The position numbers and the translations under genes were made by a program. A stretch of 64,000 nucleotides of DNA from Blastobasis lacticolella (taxonomy: Eukaryota > Arthropoda > Insecta > Lepidoptera > Blastobasidae): the NCBI GenBank assembly GCA_905147135.1, contig LR990061.1, positions 6,672,026 to 6,736,025 on the forward strand. The letters are read 5' to 3'. Below the pieces are notes generated by a model. It did no database searches. It saw only the letters and a list, made by a program, of their open reading frames with translations, and was not told where the DNA came from. This document shows positions 54,931-63,832 of the stretch, piece after piece. Within the stretch, counting starts at the first letter, position 1, and the number at the start of each line of letters is the position of its first letter.

Positions 54931-55599
54931 CATATAACAATGCTGACTCATTTAGCAACCCTTTATAAAACATATATTGACTGGCAACGATGATGACAAC
55001 TCAATATGTTCAGCATGACACGTCTCATATACAGACAGATGTACAGACAGTTACGATATCACAGTTACCAACAAATCCAATCTAATTACGTTGCCCGCTC
55101 CACCAAACGATCTGCGTAACCTTTTTTTTCCAACTAAACAACTAAACCTCTACAAATCCCCTCAACAGAGTCATTAACCGGCGTCCACAGCGGCGTTTCC
55201 TCGACAAAACATCCCTTAATCTCTGACTGGGAACGGCATCAATTCCTGTAAAGCCCGGCTCACACTGTCGTCATTACAGTCTTTCAATTAAGGCGGGTGT
55301 AATCTCTCTGCGCGATTAAATTACATTAATTGGCTCGAGGGACGTGTGCACTCCCCCTAACGGGGAACGGGGGACACTATTGTGAAGGCGGTAAGGTCGA
55401 GATTCGAATGAGGTGTCCTGTGTTAATATTTGGCGGATTGACATCGTTAGGGCATGGGCATATAGAGGGGACTTTATTTTCATTGCCGTGATTTTGACGG
55501 TTTATTAATTCATTTATACATACATTTTAGTTATTTCTGTTCAATATGTTGTTGAAGGTATGTTTTCTAATGGTGTAGTCATCGTCATACTAAGTCCCA
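54931..55599. other. Unassigned; repeat-free block 55130-55450
   Basis: No ORF. The block is CpG-containing with TTAATTG/ATTAAATTA motifs. Candidate regulatory DNA by inference. Confidence 0.3.
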
Positions 55600-55756
55600 C
55601 GCCGCATCTGTCTGTCTTAATGTTCGTCATATACTCAAAAACTACTGAACGTAGTTTCATGTTGTTTTCACCAATAGACAGAGTGATTCATGAGGATGGT
55701 TTAGGTGTATAATTTGTAAAGGTTACTGTCCGTGCAGAGCCGGGGCGGGTCGCTAG
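55600..55756 (+). mobile_element. Helitron-like 3' end
   Basis: Ends GCAGAGCCGGGGCGGGTCG then CTAG. The preceding CGCATCTGTCTGTCTTAATG and AAACTACTGAACG match the usual layout of lepidopteran Helitron-like 3' parts. Confidence 0.55.
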
Positions 55757-55943
55757 AAATCTTACTAATAAACATCATTAGTTCACAGTTTATCTAACGA
55801 TATAATAAACTCTTGTCGAAAAATTGTGAACTGTAACATAATAATTCGCCAAATCAATTGCAATTTAATGCATTGTTAACAAAGAAACACATAAATATTA
55901 TTTAACACAAATGTTGTCACTTCATTATGGAACTCCATTATCA
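55757..55943. other. Unassigned AT-rich sequence
   Basis: Weak inverted pair AGTTCACAGTTT / AATTGTGAACTGT at about 55789 and 55822. Confidence 0.35.
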
Positions 55944-56072
55944 TGAATTAAATCACTTTTTGTACACTAGTTGCACTTTATTAAACACATTTTATTAAAT
56001 TGCAAAATTTATTGCAATTTATAAAATTTGTATAATAAAGTGGAACTAGTGTACAAAAAGTGATTTAATTCA
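55944..56072. mobile_element. 129-bp MITE, ~60-bp arms
   Basis: TGAATTAAATCACTTTTTGT and the following ACACTAGTTGCACTTTATTA are matched by the reverse complement of the right end with one mismatch. The inner arms TTTTAT.AAATTGCAA are also paired. Almost a continuous hairpin. Confidence 0.8.
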
Positions 56073-56661
56073 CATCAATATTAGATAGATTTAAATTCGG
56101 TAAGATTAAGCTCCTTTGTGTTCTAATTAGGGTCATCAACACTTTGGTTGACTTACTTTAAAGTAAAGGCTAAAGTTATAAGCTGCGAAATTTATATATA
56201 AACAGTTTCAAATAACCGAATTTACGAGTATTATTAAACAAGACAATTTCTCAGAAAATTTTACATGTTACAGAGTACAATTTCCACAGACAACTTTCCC
56301 AATAGGAATCACGGCGCAAACAAACCACGTAACGCGTTACATAGGGTAGGTTACCCTCCAACACCATCCGCATTGGAACTTGTACTCTATGCCTGACGAT
56401 TAAAGTCCAATATCCAGTTGAAGGTGTTCAGAGGAAAAGGGCCCCAATATCATCCCCCTTCAAACGCGGACGACAAAGAGATCGCAGATACGGTGTAATG
56501 CGATTAACTCGCTAAGTGACACGATGCTAACGATTTGATTCGAAAACATTCGGTCTCTTTGGTATCACTGGCCGGGTGTAATATCTTTTTTTGGAAACGC
56601 AATTTTTAAACATGGAATTCACACCATGTTATTGCTTTTAATAAGGTTTTTTTATTTAAGT
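56073..56661. other. Unassigned sequence
   Basis: No gene or repeat identified. 56280-56560 has mixed composition and is repeat-free. Confidence 0.4.
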
Positions 56662-56900
56662 CAGTTTCGCTTTTCAGTCATATTAAAGTCACTTTTCTTT
56701 TTGGTGACTATAATATGGCTGAAAAGCGAAACTGCCAAGAGCATGTGAGGCAGACCATTTTTTTAAACTTGTATAACCTACACGAGAGGATATGTACGTA
56801 AGTACTCGCGCTACGAAAAGTATTATTTAATATTTGTGCCAGTTAAACTAAGGTTTTGTTAAACCAAGGATCTCCTAAAATAAAATATGCACTACAAGCT
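56662..56900 (+). mobile_element. Repeat H, copy 3, with intact hairpin head
   Basis: Hairpin 56662-56734: CAGTTTCGCTTTTCAGTCAT ... AGTCAC pairs with GTGACTATAATATGGCTGAA...AAACTG, 29 of 31 bases, loop TTTTCTTTTTG. The rest (GAGGATATGTACGTAAGTAC, GGATCTCCT) matches copies 1 and 2. Confidence 0.7.
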
Positions 56901-57190
56901 CACCGTCTATAAGTGACGACAGGCCGAAGATGGGGCATGCCTGCCTAAGTGCAACCTATTCTTTCTAGCCGTGAAGACCCCTAAATTATAATGAACAGGG
57001 GCACACTCACGTAGGCAACGTGTTCCATTATTTTAGTAGAATTATAAATGTTGAAACATAGCGGCTCGTGTGGAAAGTTGGAAGATCAACGACACAAGGA
57101 TGAAACGTACGAGCACATCGCCTTTCTGATAGATAGAAGACTGATAGATGGACAACCCTACGCCGATGCTCTAGGCTTAGCAGCTTAGGA
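56901..57190 (-). mobile_element. LINE-F 3' end, partial
   Basis: TAAGTGACGACAGGCCGAAG, GGGGCATGCCTGCC and GTAGGCAACGTGTTCCATTA. The coding tail is not open. Confidence 0.65.
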
Positions 57191-57501
57191 CCAATCAGTT
57201 ATCCAAAGCGGCCATTTTGGATTGACTGGTCGAAATGAGTGGCGTCTCACTGGTTTTAAGTGAAGTACTACCTGATTTTCGAAAGGATACCAAGTTTTTG
57301 GGCTACAGTCTTTGCGATAGATGGAATGGGCTTCGTTCGGCGGAAAACAATAATGCCTATGTTTTAGTAGGATTGAACGCCGCCAAGGTTGTAAGTACGG
57401 CATGATCACAAACTATGAACCTTGGAATTATAGCGACACCAATGTATGTTTGAGTAATTTTAGCACTCTTTCTGGGTGGCAAAAAAGGCTGTTTGTGATT
57501 T
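57191..57501. other. Unassigned sequence
   Basis: A 74-codon minus ORF at 57185-57409 carries no recognised domain. Confidence 0.3.
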
Positions 57502-57650
57502 TATATTATCCGGCAGACAAACAGGCATGCGGGCCACCTGATGGAAAGTAGTCACCGCCGCCTAAGGACATCAGCAACACCAGGGGAATCACCAATGCGT
57601 TGCCAGCCTCTGAAGAGACCTCTAAAATACCTCTAGAAAACCTTATACCT
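57502..57650 (-). mobile_element. LINE-D 3' end
   Basis: CCGGCAGACAAACAGGCATG, GGGCCACCTGATGGAAAGTA and CAATGCGTTGCCAGCCTCTG. Extends into the ORF2 tail region (TGAAGAGACCTCTAAAATAC) but is truncated. Confidence 0.7.
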
Positions 57651-58138
57651 TATTGAAAGGGATCGCAAAACTGACCAGGTCAGTATAGTAATTTAAAACC
57701 GTCTGCATTACAGGATACTAAGGTTACCAGTTAGTCGGAGTGGAAAGACAAGTTATATCTTTGATAAGAAATAAAATGAACATCCATTTCTATGTAGTCC
57801 TAAATATATGTTCTATAACGGATAGTTTTAATAAAAGTAAAGTTTGTATAAAGGCTTTCACCGATGGTAGGACAAACAGAAGTCCGCCTGGGTAGAACCA
57901 TGTCTCATCTATTGACTATTTCAGCCGCTAAGCAACTATAGCTATATAACTATAGCCCGCCTTGCAAAATGTTGTTACTATGTCGAAATGTTCATCGTAG
58001 CATCCGGTTTAATTTTTTAAACAGATGCATCGTAAAATTCAGTAACTACGTTCCCGTGGAAAGTACATTGAATGTCGGGAAAAACTGTAGCCTTATAAGC
58101 CATATAATGCAGATTTGTAAAATATTTTTAAAATCAGG
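57651..58138. other. Unassigned AT-rich sequence
   Basis: An 81-codon ORF at 57969-58214 runs into the next SINE and is not credible. Confidence 0.35.
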
Positions 58139-58545
58139 CATCTTGGCGTCAAGTCAATATCAGGGTTATGCTCTAACACACGAGTGTCCAAGGTCTATCT
58201 TAACCATAATCTAGGAATTGCCAGATCTGGTAATTACAGTAGAGCGACTGAAATAATAATATGATCTCCGTGATCCTGTTAACAGGCGAACTTGACCAGT
58301 GGCCCTAGCACAAGTGTGCCCGCGACAAAGCTCGCGCCGCGAGAGAGCGTTTGTCTCTTTCTCTCAATACTAAGACGAAAGAGATAGCAATACCTATGTC
58401 GAGCTTTTTCTCGCTTATCGCGCGCGAGAGCAACTTGTGCTAGCCCTACAGATTGGATCATCAGTTGATTGTGCAGGTTTCCTCACCGTAAGAGCATCCG
58501 TAAGTTTTCGACTAACTAATGTCCATAACTCAGAAAAATATAGTA
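58139..58545 (-). mobile_element. SINE-A copy with nested 145-bp element
   Basis: Tail ATCTTGGCGTCAAGTCAATA. Body interrupted at GAACTTGACCAG by 58301-58445, resuming at GATTGGATCAT. The tRNA-like head is missing. Confidence 0.75.
58301..58445. mobile_element. 145-bp nested palindromic element, copy 2
   Basis: GGCCCTAGCACAAGT...ACTTGTGCTAGCC, clear 13-bp-class TIRs. About 85% identical to 54219-54363. Same insertion point in SINE-A, so the composite probably amplified as one unit. Confidence 0.8.
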
Positions 58546-59040
58546 ACTAACATTATTTTAAACAGAAGCTGTCTTACGGTAGCGTAATTGAAAAATAAAT
58601 AAAATATTGAAGTGTCTTCTATTGTCTTTCCCAATTTTTTTTTTATTAGACGAGGCAGACCGCCATCTCACGTGCTGGTAAGTGACTTTTTAGGTACTTA
58701 CATAAAATTGTCTGTAACTTATGCATAGAACTATTTCGCTGATATTAATATTATACCTAATAATAGCTAAAATGGCTAATCTAGTCGCATAGCATTCTAG
58801 ATTACGAAAAACAATGGAAATTTAATTCAGGTACCACTATTTTTTAATACAAAAAAATTACAATTATTTGCTCGGAATTCACTTGCGGGCACAAAAACGA
58901 TCCACCCAATGTTTGGATATCTCGTGTACGACATTGAAACCATCTGTTTTAATACTAGATATTTAATCATCTATTCCGAAAGAAAGGATTAAAAAATAAT
59001 CAAAGTTTCAACCGACAGATTATGACATACGACAGATACG
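58546..59040. other. Unassigned AT-rich sequence
   Basis: A LINE-F scrap (GACCGCCATCTCACGTGCTG) lies at 58659-58690 beside a T-run. Otherwise nothing. Confidence 0.45.
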
Positions 59041-59372
59041 ACAATTAATGTCTCGGTTGTGCTCTCGCACACGAGGGCCCGGGGTCCTTGTTGATCATGA
59101 TCTAGGATTTGGCAGATCAGGTAATTACAGTAAAACGACTGCCAACTGAGCTTCGTGACCCTACTAGCAGGGGAACCTGACCATATTGGATCATGGTTAA
59201 ACATTCAGTCGCCTGAATATGCAGGTTTCATCATGATGTTTTCTCTCACCGTAAGAGCATCGGTTAGTCAACAACTAATGTACATAACTTAGAAAAGAGT
59301 AGTTGGTACATGGCGGGATTCGAACCCGAGACCTCCCGCTTACGAGTCGCACCCCGTACCTAGGCCATCATA
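59041..59372 (-). mobile_element. SINE-A near full-length copy
   Basis: ATTAATGTCTCGGTTGTGCT at the tail. Head with GGGTTCGAATCCCGCCATGT on the minus strand at about 59315-59335. The B box is intact. Confidence 0.85.
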
Positions 59373-60299
59373 AATCGTGAGCCATATTTCATACAAAACT
59401 ACCACATTTTCTCTTTAAAATTGTGAAATGTAAATCAGGAAAATTGAACGAAATACGCCACCTTGCCGACCGTGCTAATAAATAATATTATTGTTTTTTT
59501 ATAGTCCAAGTACACAAAAGCAATATAAAATAATAGTATTGAGAATATTTGTAGAGTTAAACAATGGCATATTATAAGAAAGAAAAGAACTTTAAGTAGG
59601 AACAGGTATATTCTCATATTTCAGAAACGTTCAATCCCAATGAAAGTTTCTTCCATAACTCTGCAATACAAAACGTTGCACGCACAAATAAACGCACAAT
59701 ACTTAATACATACGGCAACTAAATCGCATAAAGCCCCTTGGTGTGAGACGCAATGGCTCTACCACCTCGCTCTACAACTCTACATGTTACCTACATACAC
59801 GCTCTATGTGAGTAGAGTTCCTCCAGATATATTGTTAGAGCCGGCGGAACGCTGTGGTATCTAAATTAATTTCACGCGGCTCCATAGCCGTGCCAAAAGC
59901 GTTGTATCCCAGTTTCCGGCCTACCGTCGCGTCGGGCTCAAACTCTGCCACTCGGACGTCCTCACCTACCCCGTGTCATAAACAAATCAAACATGGCCGC
60001 CCCGCCAGCTCTAGATATTAATGAGACAATGAGACATTAGCTCGCTACAAAATGCCTCCGCAGTCGCGAATAATTAAATCGTAAAGTCCCCTCCGCCTAC
60101 AGCGCCACTCTATTTACTCCTTTTTCATTCAACACAATAGCTACTGCAATCCACCGGTGACGGAGCCCTAACGCTGTTTCCAAACCACTTAAAACCGCAA
60201 AATCGAACTCTATGAAAAGCGTAATAAAGCTTAATTTTGTCTGGCATTAGGGCCAGCATAAGGCGTACTCCGCTGGGACTATTAATTTGAGCGCGACGG
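59373..60299. other. Upstream region of the homeobox-type gene
   Basis: AT-rich to about 59640, then a repeat-free block of rising GC content from 59850. No ORF of substance. Probably proximal promoter and upstream regulatory DNA of the gene at 60963, by position only. Confidence 0.4.
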
Positions 60300-60962
60300 A
60301 CCCCGCCTACCCAATATCGCGTTTACACACATGTCGGATTGTATCGCTGTCCCGCTCTCGCCGCGCCGCTTATTAAAATTCCTCGGTCGGTAGCTGCGTC
60401 TCTCTCGGTTGTAAACGAGAGGAGAGGCGGGTCGGCGGCGCAGTTTTCGCCCCAATGCCGGCGCGATTTCCACAGCGCTTCCACGCGAATCGCACCGCGG
60501 GCCCGGCGGCACTTTCGCGACACACCGCGCCCGACGCGCTCCGACAACCGTCAGTATCCTCCGGTTTCCTCATACAAACAAAACAAACGGTGCAACCGCA
60601 AATTGTGCTAACACGCGCTCAAGTGAATTGACTCATATACCACCGAAACTCTTTTACGTGAACAGTGTAATTTGATTAACCATTTTGTGTGCCGATGTAC
60701 TTAAACCGTTTACATGAACGCAACGGCAAATGCGAGCGAAAATTTACAAGTCCAGCACGGTTCAATTAGCGTGAAGGAATTGGTTCATCGGTTGTGCAGA
60801 GCGGAACCTCGAACGCCTACATCGACCGCCACCGATTAGAAACCTATCGGAACTAATAAGAAGAAACTGTAGCAAGATATCCTAGATGACAATACCGTGG
60901 TCTTTCGCCCCGGTCAGGGCCGCTCGGCGTCGGTAGTCGCGTCATGAGCTCGGGCAGATGAG
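60300..60962 (+). promoter_or_regulatory. GC/CpG-rich promoter and 5' UTR region
   Basis: 60300-60560 is strikingly rich in CG dinucleotides (GCGGCGCAGTTTTCGCCCC, GACGCGCTCCGACAACCG). A TCAGT motif matching the arthropod initiator lies at 60551-60555, about 410 bases before the start codon; no TATA box was seen at the expected distance. Overlapping ORFs on both strands (60282-60611) are by-products of high GC and no frame looks like a protein. Transcription start is inferred, not shown. Confidence 0.45.
60944..60961 (+). CDS. Upstream ORF, 5 codons
   Basis: ATG AGC TCG GGC AGA TGA, ending two bases before the main ATG. A second ATG at 60958 (ATG AGA TGA) overlaps the main start. Both would be read first by scanning ribosomes and could dampen translation of the main ORF. 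Whether they lie in the mature transcript is an inference. Confidence 0.45.
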   Translation: MSSGR

Positions 60963-61353
60963 ATGAAGACCGCGTTGGAATGCGAGCGGACGGAGGCGGA
61001 GCCAGGCGGGAAGAGTCGGATCTCGTTCAGTGTGGACTCCCTCCTGGGGCCGAAGACTGACCCTCCGAAAGACGCGGCCGACAGCAATGACGCGGAGAGC
61101 ACTGACGCGGCGGTCGACACCGATGACAGCGACGTCGACATCGAGGACGTTGACTCGACAGTTGATGATAGAGAGGATAGAGATGATAGGGAGAATAATG
61201 AGCATGAGGAGGGAGAGGCGAGGAGTGGAGTGGTGGTACCGCAGCCGCTGCTGCCGAGGCTGTATCAGGGACACGCGCCGCCGCCGGCGTGGCCCTTTGG
61301 AGCCTTCCCCTGGATGGCGCCAAACCCAATGTTCAGAGGAGGATCCCCGAACA
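60963..61353 (+). CDS. First coding exon, EH1-containing, probable homeobox factor
   Basis: 130 codons plus one base, ending at a GTAAGT donor (phase 1). Residues 21-30, SFSVDSLLGP, are an EH1-type motif (F-S-[IV]-x-x-[IL]-[IL]), which in homeodomain repressors binds the corepressor Groucho. Residues 38-86 are very acidic (Asp/Glu runs with Ser/Thr). Residues 93-123 are rich in Pro, Trp and Phe (AWPFGAFPWMAP), followed by FRGGSPN. The pattern of an N-terminal EH1, low-complexity linker and a later-exon homeodomain is typical of ANTP-class factors. FSV[DE][AS]LL is closest to what I recall for Msx/Drop (msh), with Noto- or Gbx-type alternatives. The homeodomain is not in this window, so the class is inferred. 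The start is the first ATG of the open frame, with a G at -3. Nuclear transcriptional repressor in embryonic patterning would be expected. Confidence 0.7.
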
Positions 61354-61359
61354 GTAAGT
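61354..61359 (+). other. Splice donor of exon 1
   Basis: ACA|GTAAGT, a near-perfect donor. The reading frame beyond it continues only 22 codons to a stop in AT-rich sequence, and the composition changes abruptly from GC-rich to AT-rich here, supporting the exon boundary. Confidence 0.75.
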
Positions 61360-62092
61360 ATTCAATGAAGCAATGGGGATGCCATTTTCTTAGACAGGAG
61401 TCAAAATATCGAATATGCTGACTATTGTCCAGATTATGTCATTTAGAATAATGCTCAGTTGTAACAAGTATGGAGCGACATGGTCACTTTAATGTGATCA
61501 AGATCCTTAAATAAAGATAAAAAAGAAATCAATTCGCTAACAACAACAATACATATGGAACGTGTTATTTAGACTATTTACGATATTTTTCTCTAAGTAA
61601 TGTACTAACTACTCAATCGATTAAACATAATAATATCATGATGACTTTGAAAGCGCATGGCTTTGTTGACAATGACCGTTTGTTTCGATTTGTGTTTTCT
61701 TTTCAATCTTTTTTTAGTCGAACAGGCTCTTGGAACAGCTGACCATTATCATCAATCTCCTGTTACAGATCATTGTTGATCATGACTTTTTAAGTTGAAG
61801 ACTGAGGGTTCTGTCTTGGTCTCTTTATTATGAGACGACTCGTCTCTGCAATTTGTAAACATAATGACGACTCCGTCTTCGATATAATAAATAACTGTAC
61901 AATTTTATAACACCTTGTGCAGCAATGTATTCCTAAAAATGTAAATAAATACTTCGGACGAAAATTTAAAAAATTTGGCATATTCTAATGGGTGTACGAA
62001 CAAGAATCTAAATTTAAAAAATGAGAGGAAACATATTAATGTTTTATTTACATTTATTGTTGATTGACAAAGAGGATATTATTTATTTGCCA

Positions 62093-62197
62093 CACAAAAA
62101 TAAACTAAACACAAAAAAATATAGAAAAGAAACAATTGTTATATTATATTTCTTTTCTACCTTTTTCTTGTTAGTGTGTTTATTTTATTTTTTGTAA
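62093..62197. repeat. ~45-bp-arm AT-rich foldback
   Basis: CAAAAATAAACTAAACACA.. and ..GTGTGTTTATTTTATTTTTTG pair, as do ATAGAAAAGAAA / TTTCTTTTCTAC. Imperfect, with a short central loop. Possibly a MITE. Confidence 0.55.
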
Positions 62198-62717
62198 TGA
62201 GGAACTGATATGTACTGAGGAAGGATTGACATTTAATAAAGACACACCGCGTTGGTTTTGGCAGGCTGTATGTACACTTTTGACAAAAGTTCGCAGTGCA
62301 ATTCGCGATACGGGCTATTGCTGTGCTGGATTTCACGCAAATGGGTATCTACGAAATTTCTTCTTTGAGTTCCTCAGTTGCCTCAGGGTGGTATGCATGG
62401 ACTTCACAAAAGAGTACAAAAATATCCATCCATCAACAAACTAGGAACTTAAAAAATTAATTGCACGACGAATTCATCCAAATATTGCCCATGGCAATTT
62501 AACCAAATTTTTTGTCATGATTACATTTTTTCTTCCTTATATATAAAGAAAAACAATGTTAATTAAAGATTACCCTACATTTCGAAAATTAAAATTCTTG
62601 TTACGAAATGCTCAAAAAACCACGAACGAAAAAAAATATATAAACGAGTCCAAGATTCCTACATAAGTGTACCAACGTAGAAGTCCAAACCGTACGGCTG
62701 TTTGTCTATGAAACTGT

Positions 62718-63379
62718 AATAGTAGTTTATGCAACTGTCATATAAAAGGGGGTATTAAAACATGAGTGTCTGTTTATCATACGAGGCGTAGCCGAGTATG
62801 ATAATAGTTTGACACGAGTGTTTTAATACCTAATTATATGCAGTTGCATACACTACTTTATCTACACTCATATTTTTATGTTAAAATATCGTACCTATAA
62901 TTTTCTCAACTTAGCTGGAAGTAAGTCAGTTCTGTTGTATCTACGCGTCAAGGATATCAAGCGGCGGGAAATTCACTTAACTAAGTATTGTCACATTTAT
63001 CTATTTATTTGCTTAAAATAAGGAAAACATTCACAAACACAAATTACAACAATTACAATAAATATTCTGTTTAGCGGGAAAATAATTACACAGAATATAA
63101 ACAGGAAAATTTAAATTTTGAATTTGAATTTGTTAAAGACATCTAAGTATTCAGCCTACATTACGCCGTGTCCCGGCGCCCGACAAAAAATTAAAAAATA
63201 AAAGTGTTGCATAATGATTAAAAAGTTATTTTACGATACAGCTGTAATGAAAATAGTATGGGAAATGCTGTATCGAAAAGTAATTTTTTAAAATTTTATA
63301 GTCTGGCGTGAAAAAGTCTATCCTTAAACGACTGTTTTCGAATATGTAATTGGAACATTATGCTATGAGTGTAGATAAA
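62718..63379. mobile_element. Element K, copy 3 (most complete)
   Basis: The left hairpin (62720-62850) has long paired arms (GCAACTGTCATATAAAAGGG ... and GGTATTAAAACATGAGTGTC with its complement). It is followed by a 523-bp unit with perfect 16-bp inverted ends TTTATCTACACTCATA (62857-62872) and TATGAGTGTAGATAAA (63364-63379). No coding capacity, so a non-autonomous DNA element. It lies within the presumed intron of the homeobox-type gene. Confidence 0.8.
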
Positions 63380-63764
63380 ATATATTTTCCCACTCATATT
63401 TACAAATAAGCTCTTTGCTCTTTAATTTGCATAATTATTTACTTAAATGTGTTCATAATTAGTATTGTAACTAAAGCAAGACTTCCGATGCATAGAGATA
63501 AGTCTATTTTGGAGCGATTAATTGTCTAATTTAATTTAATATTAGACCGCGATGTAACGGGGACTAACGAACATATTACAACTAATTAGTTTAGTGTAAA
63601 ATAAATTAGTTTAATTGCCGTACAAAACCGGTTCGGCTACCGGCTTGAGGCTGCCTCATGCGGCCGGGTGTTCACGAATAATGCTTTCACGTATTTATAT
63701 TACTTAGATACCGTTTTTATAGCTAGACTACTTAGCCCGGCGCGAATTCATTTCCGTTATATTC

Positions 63765-63832
63765 TACTCCTACCCTACCCTACCCCTACTCTACTCTACC
63801 CTACATCGGTGTTAGGGGTAGGGGTAAATCCA
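63765..63832. repeat. CCCTA-rich tract with complementary partner
   Basis: CTACCCTACCCTACCCCTAC is followed after about 30 bases by GTTAGGGGTAGGGGTAAA, so the pair can fold. Low-complexity; function unknown. Confidence 0.5.

Noticed and set aside
60282..60611. ORFs on both strands in the GC-rich leader
   Set aside because: Arg/Ala/Pro-rich frames on both strands are expected from high GC. None has a domain or a consistent frame with the exon.
61027..61368. Alternative frames overlapping the homeobox-type exon
   Set aside because: Low-complexity Arg/Ser- or Pro-rich translations of the same DNA. The EH1 frame is the credible one and fits the splice donor.
62226..62444. Second exon of the homeobox-type gene
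   Set aside because: The translation contains no homeodomain residues and has no good acceptor in phase with exon 1.
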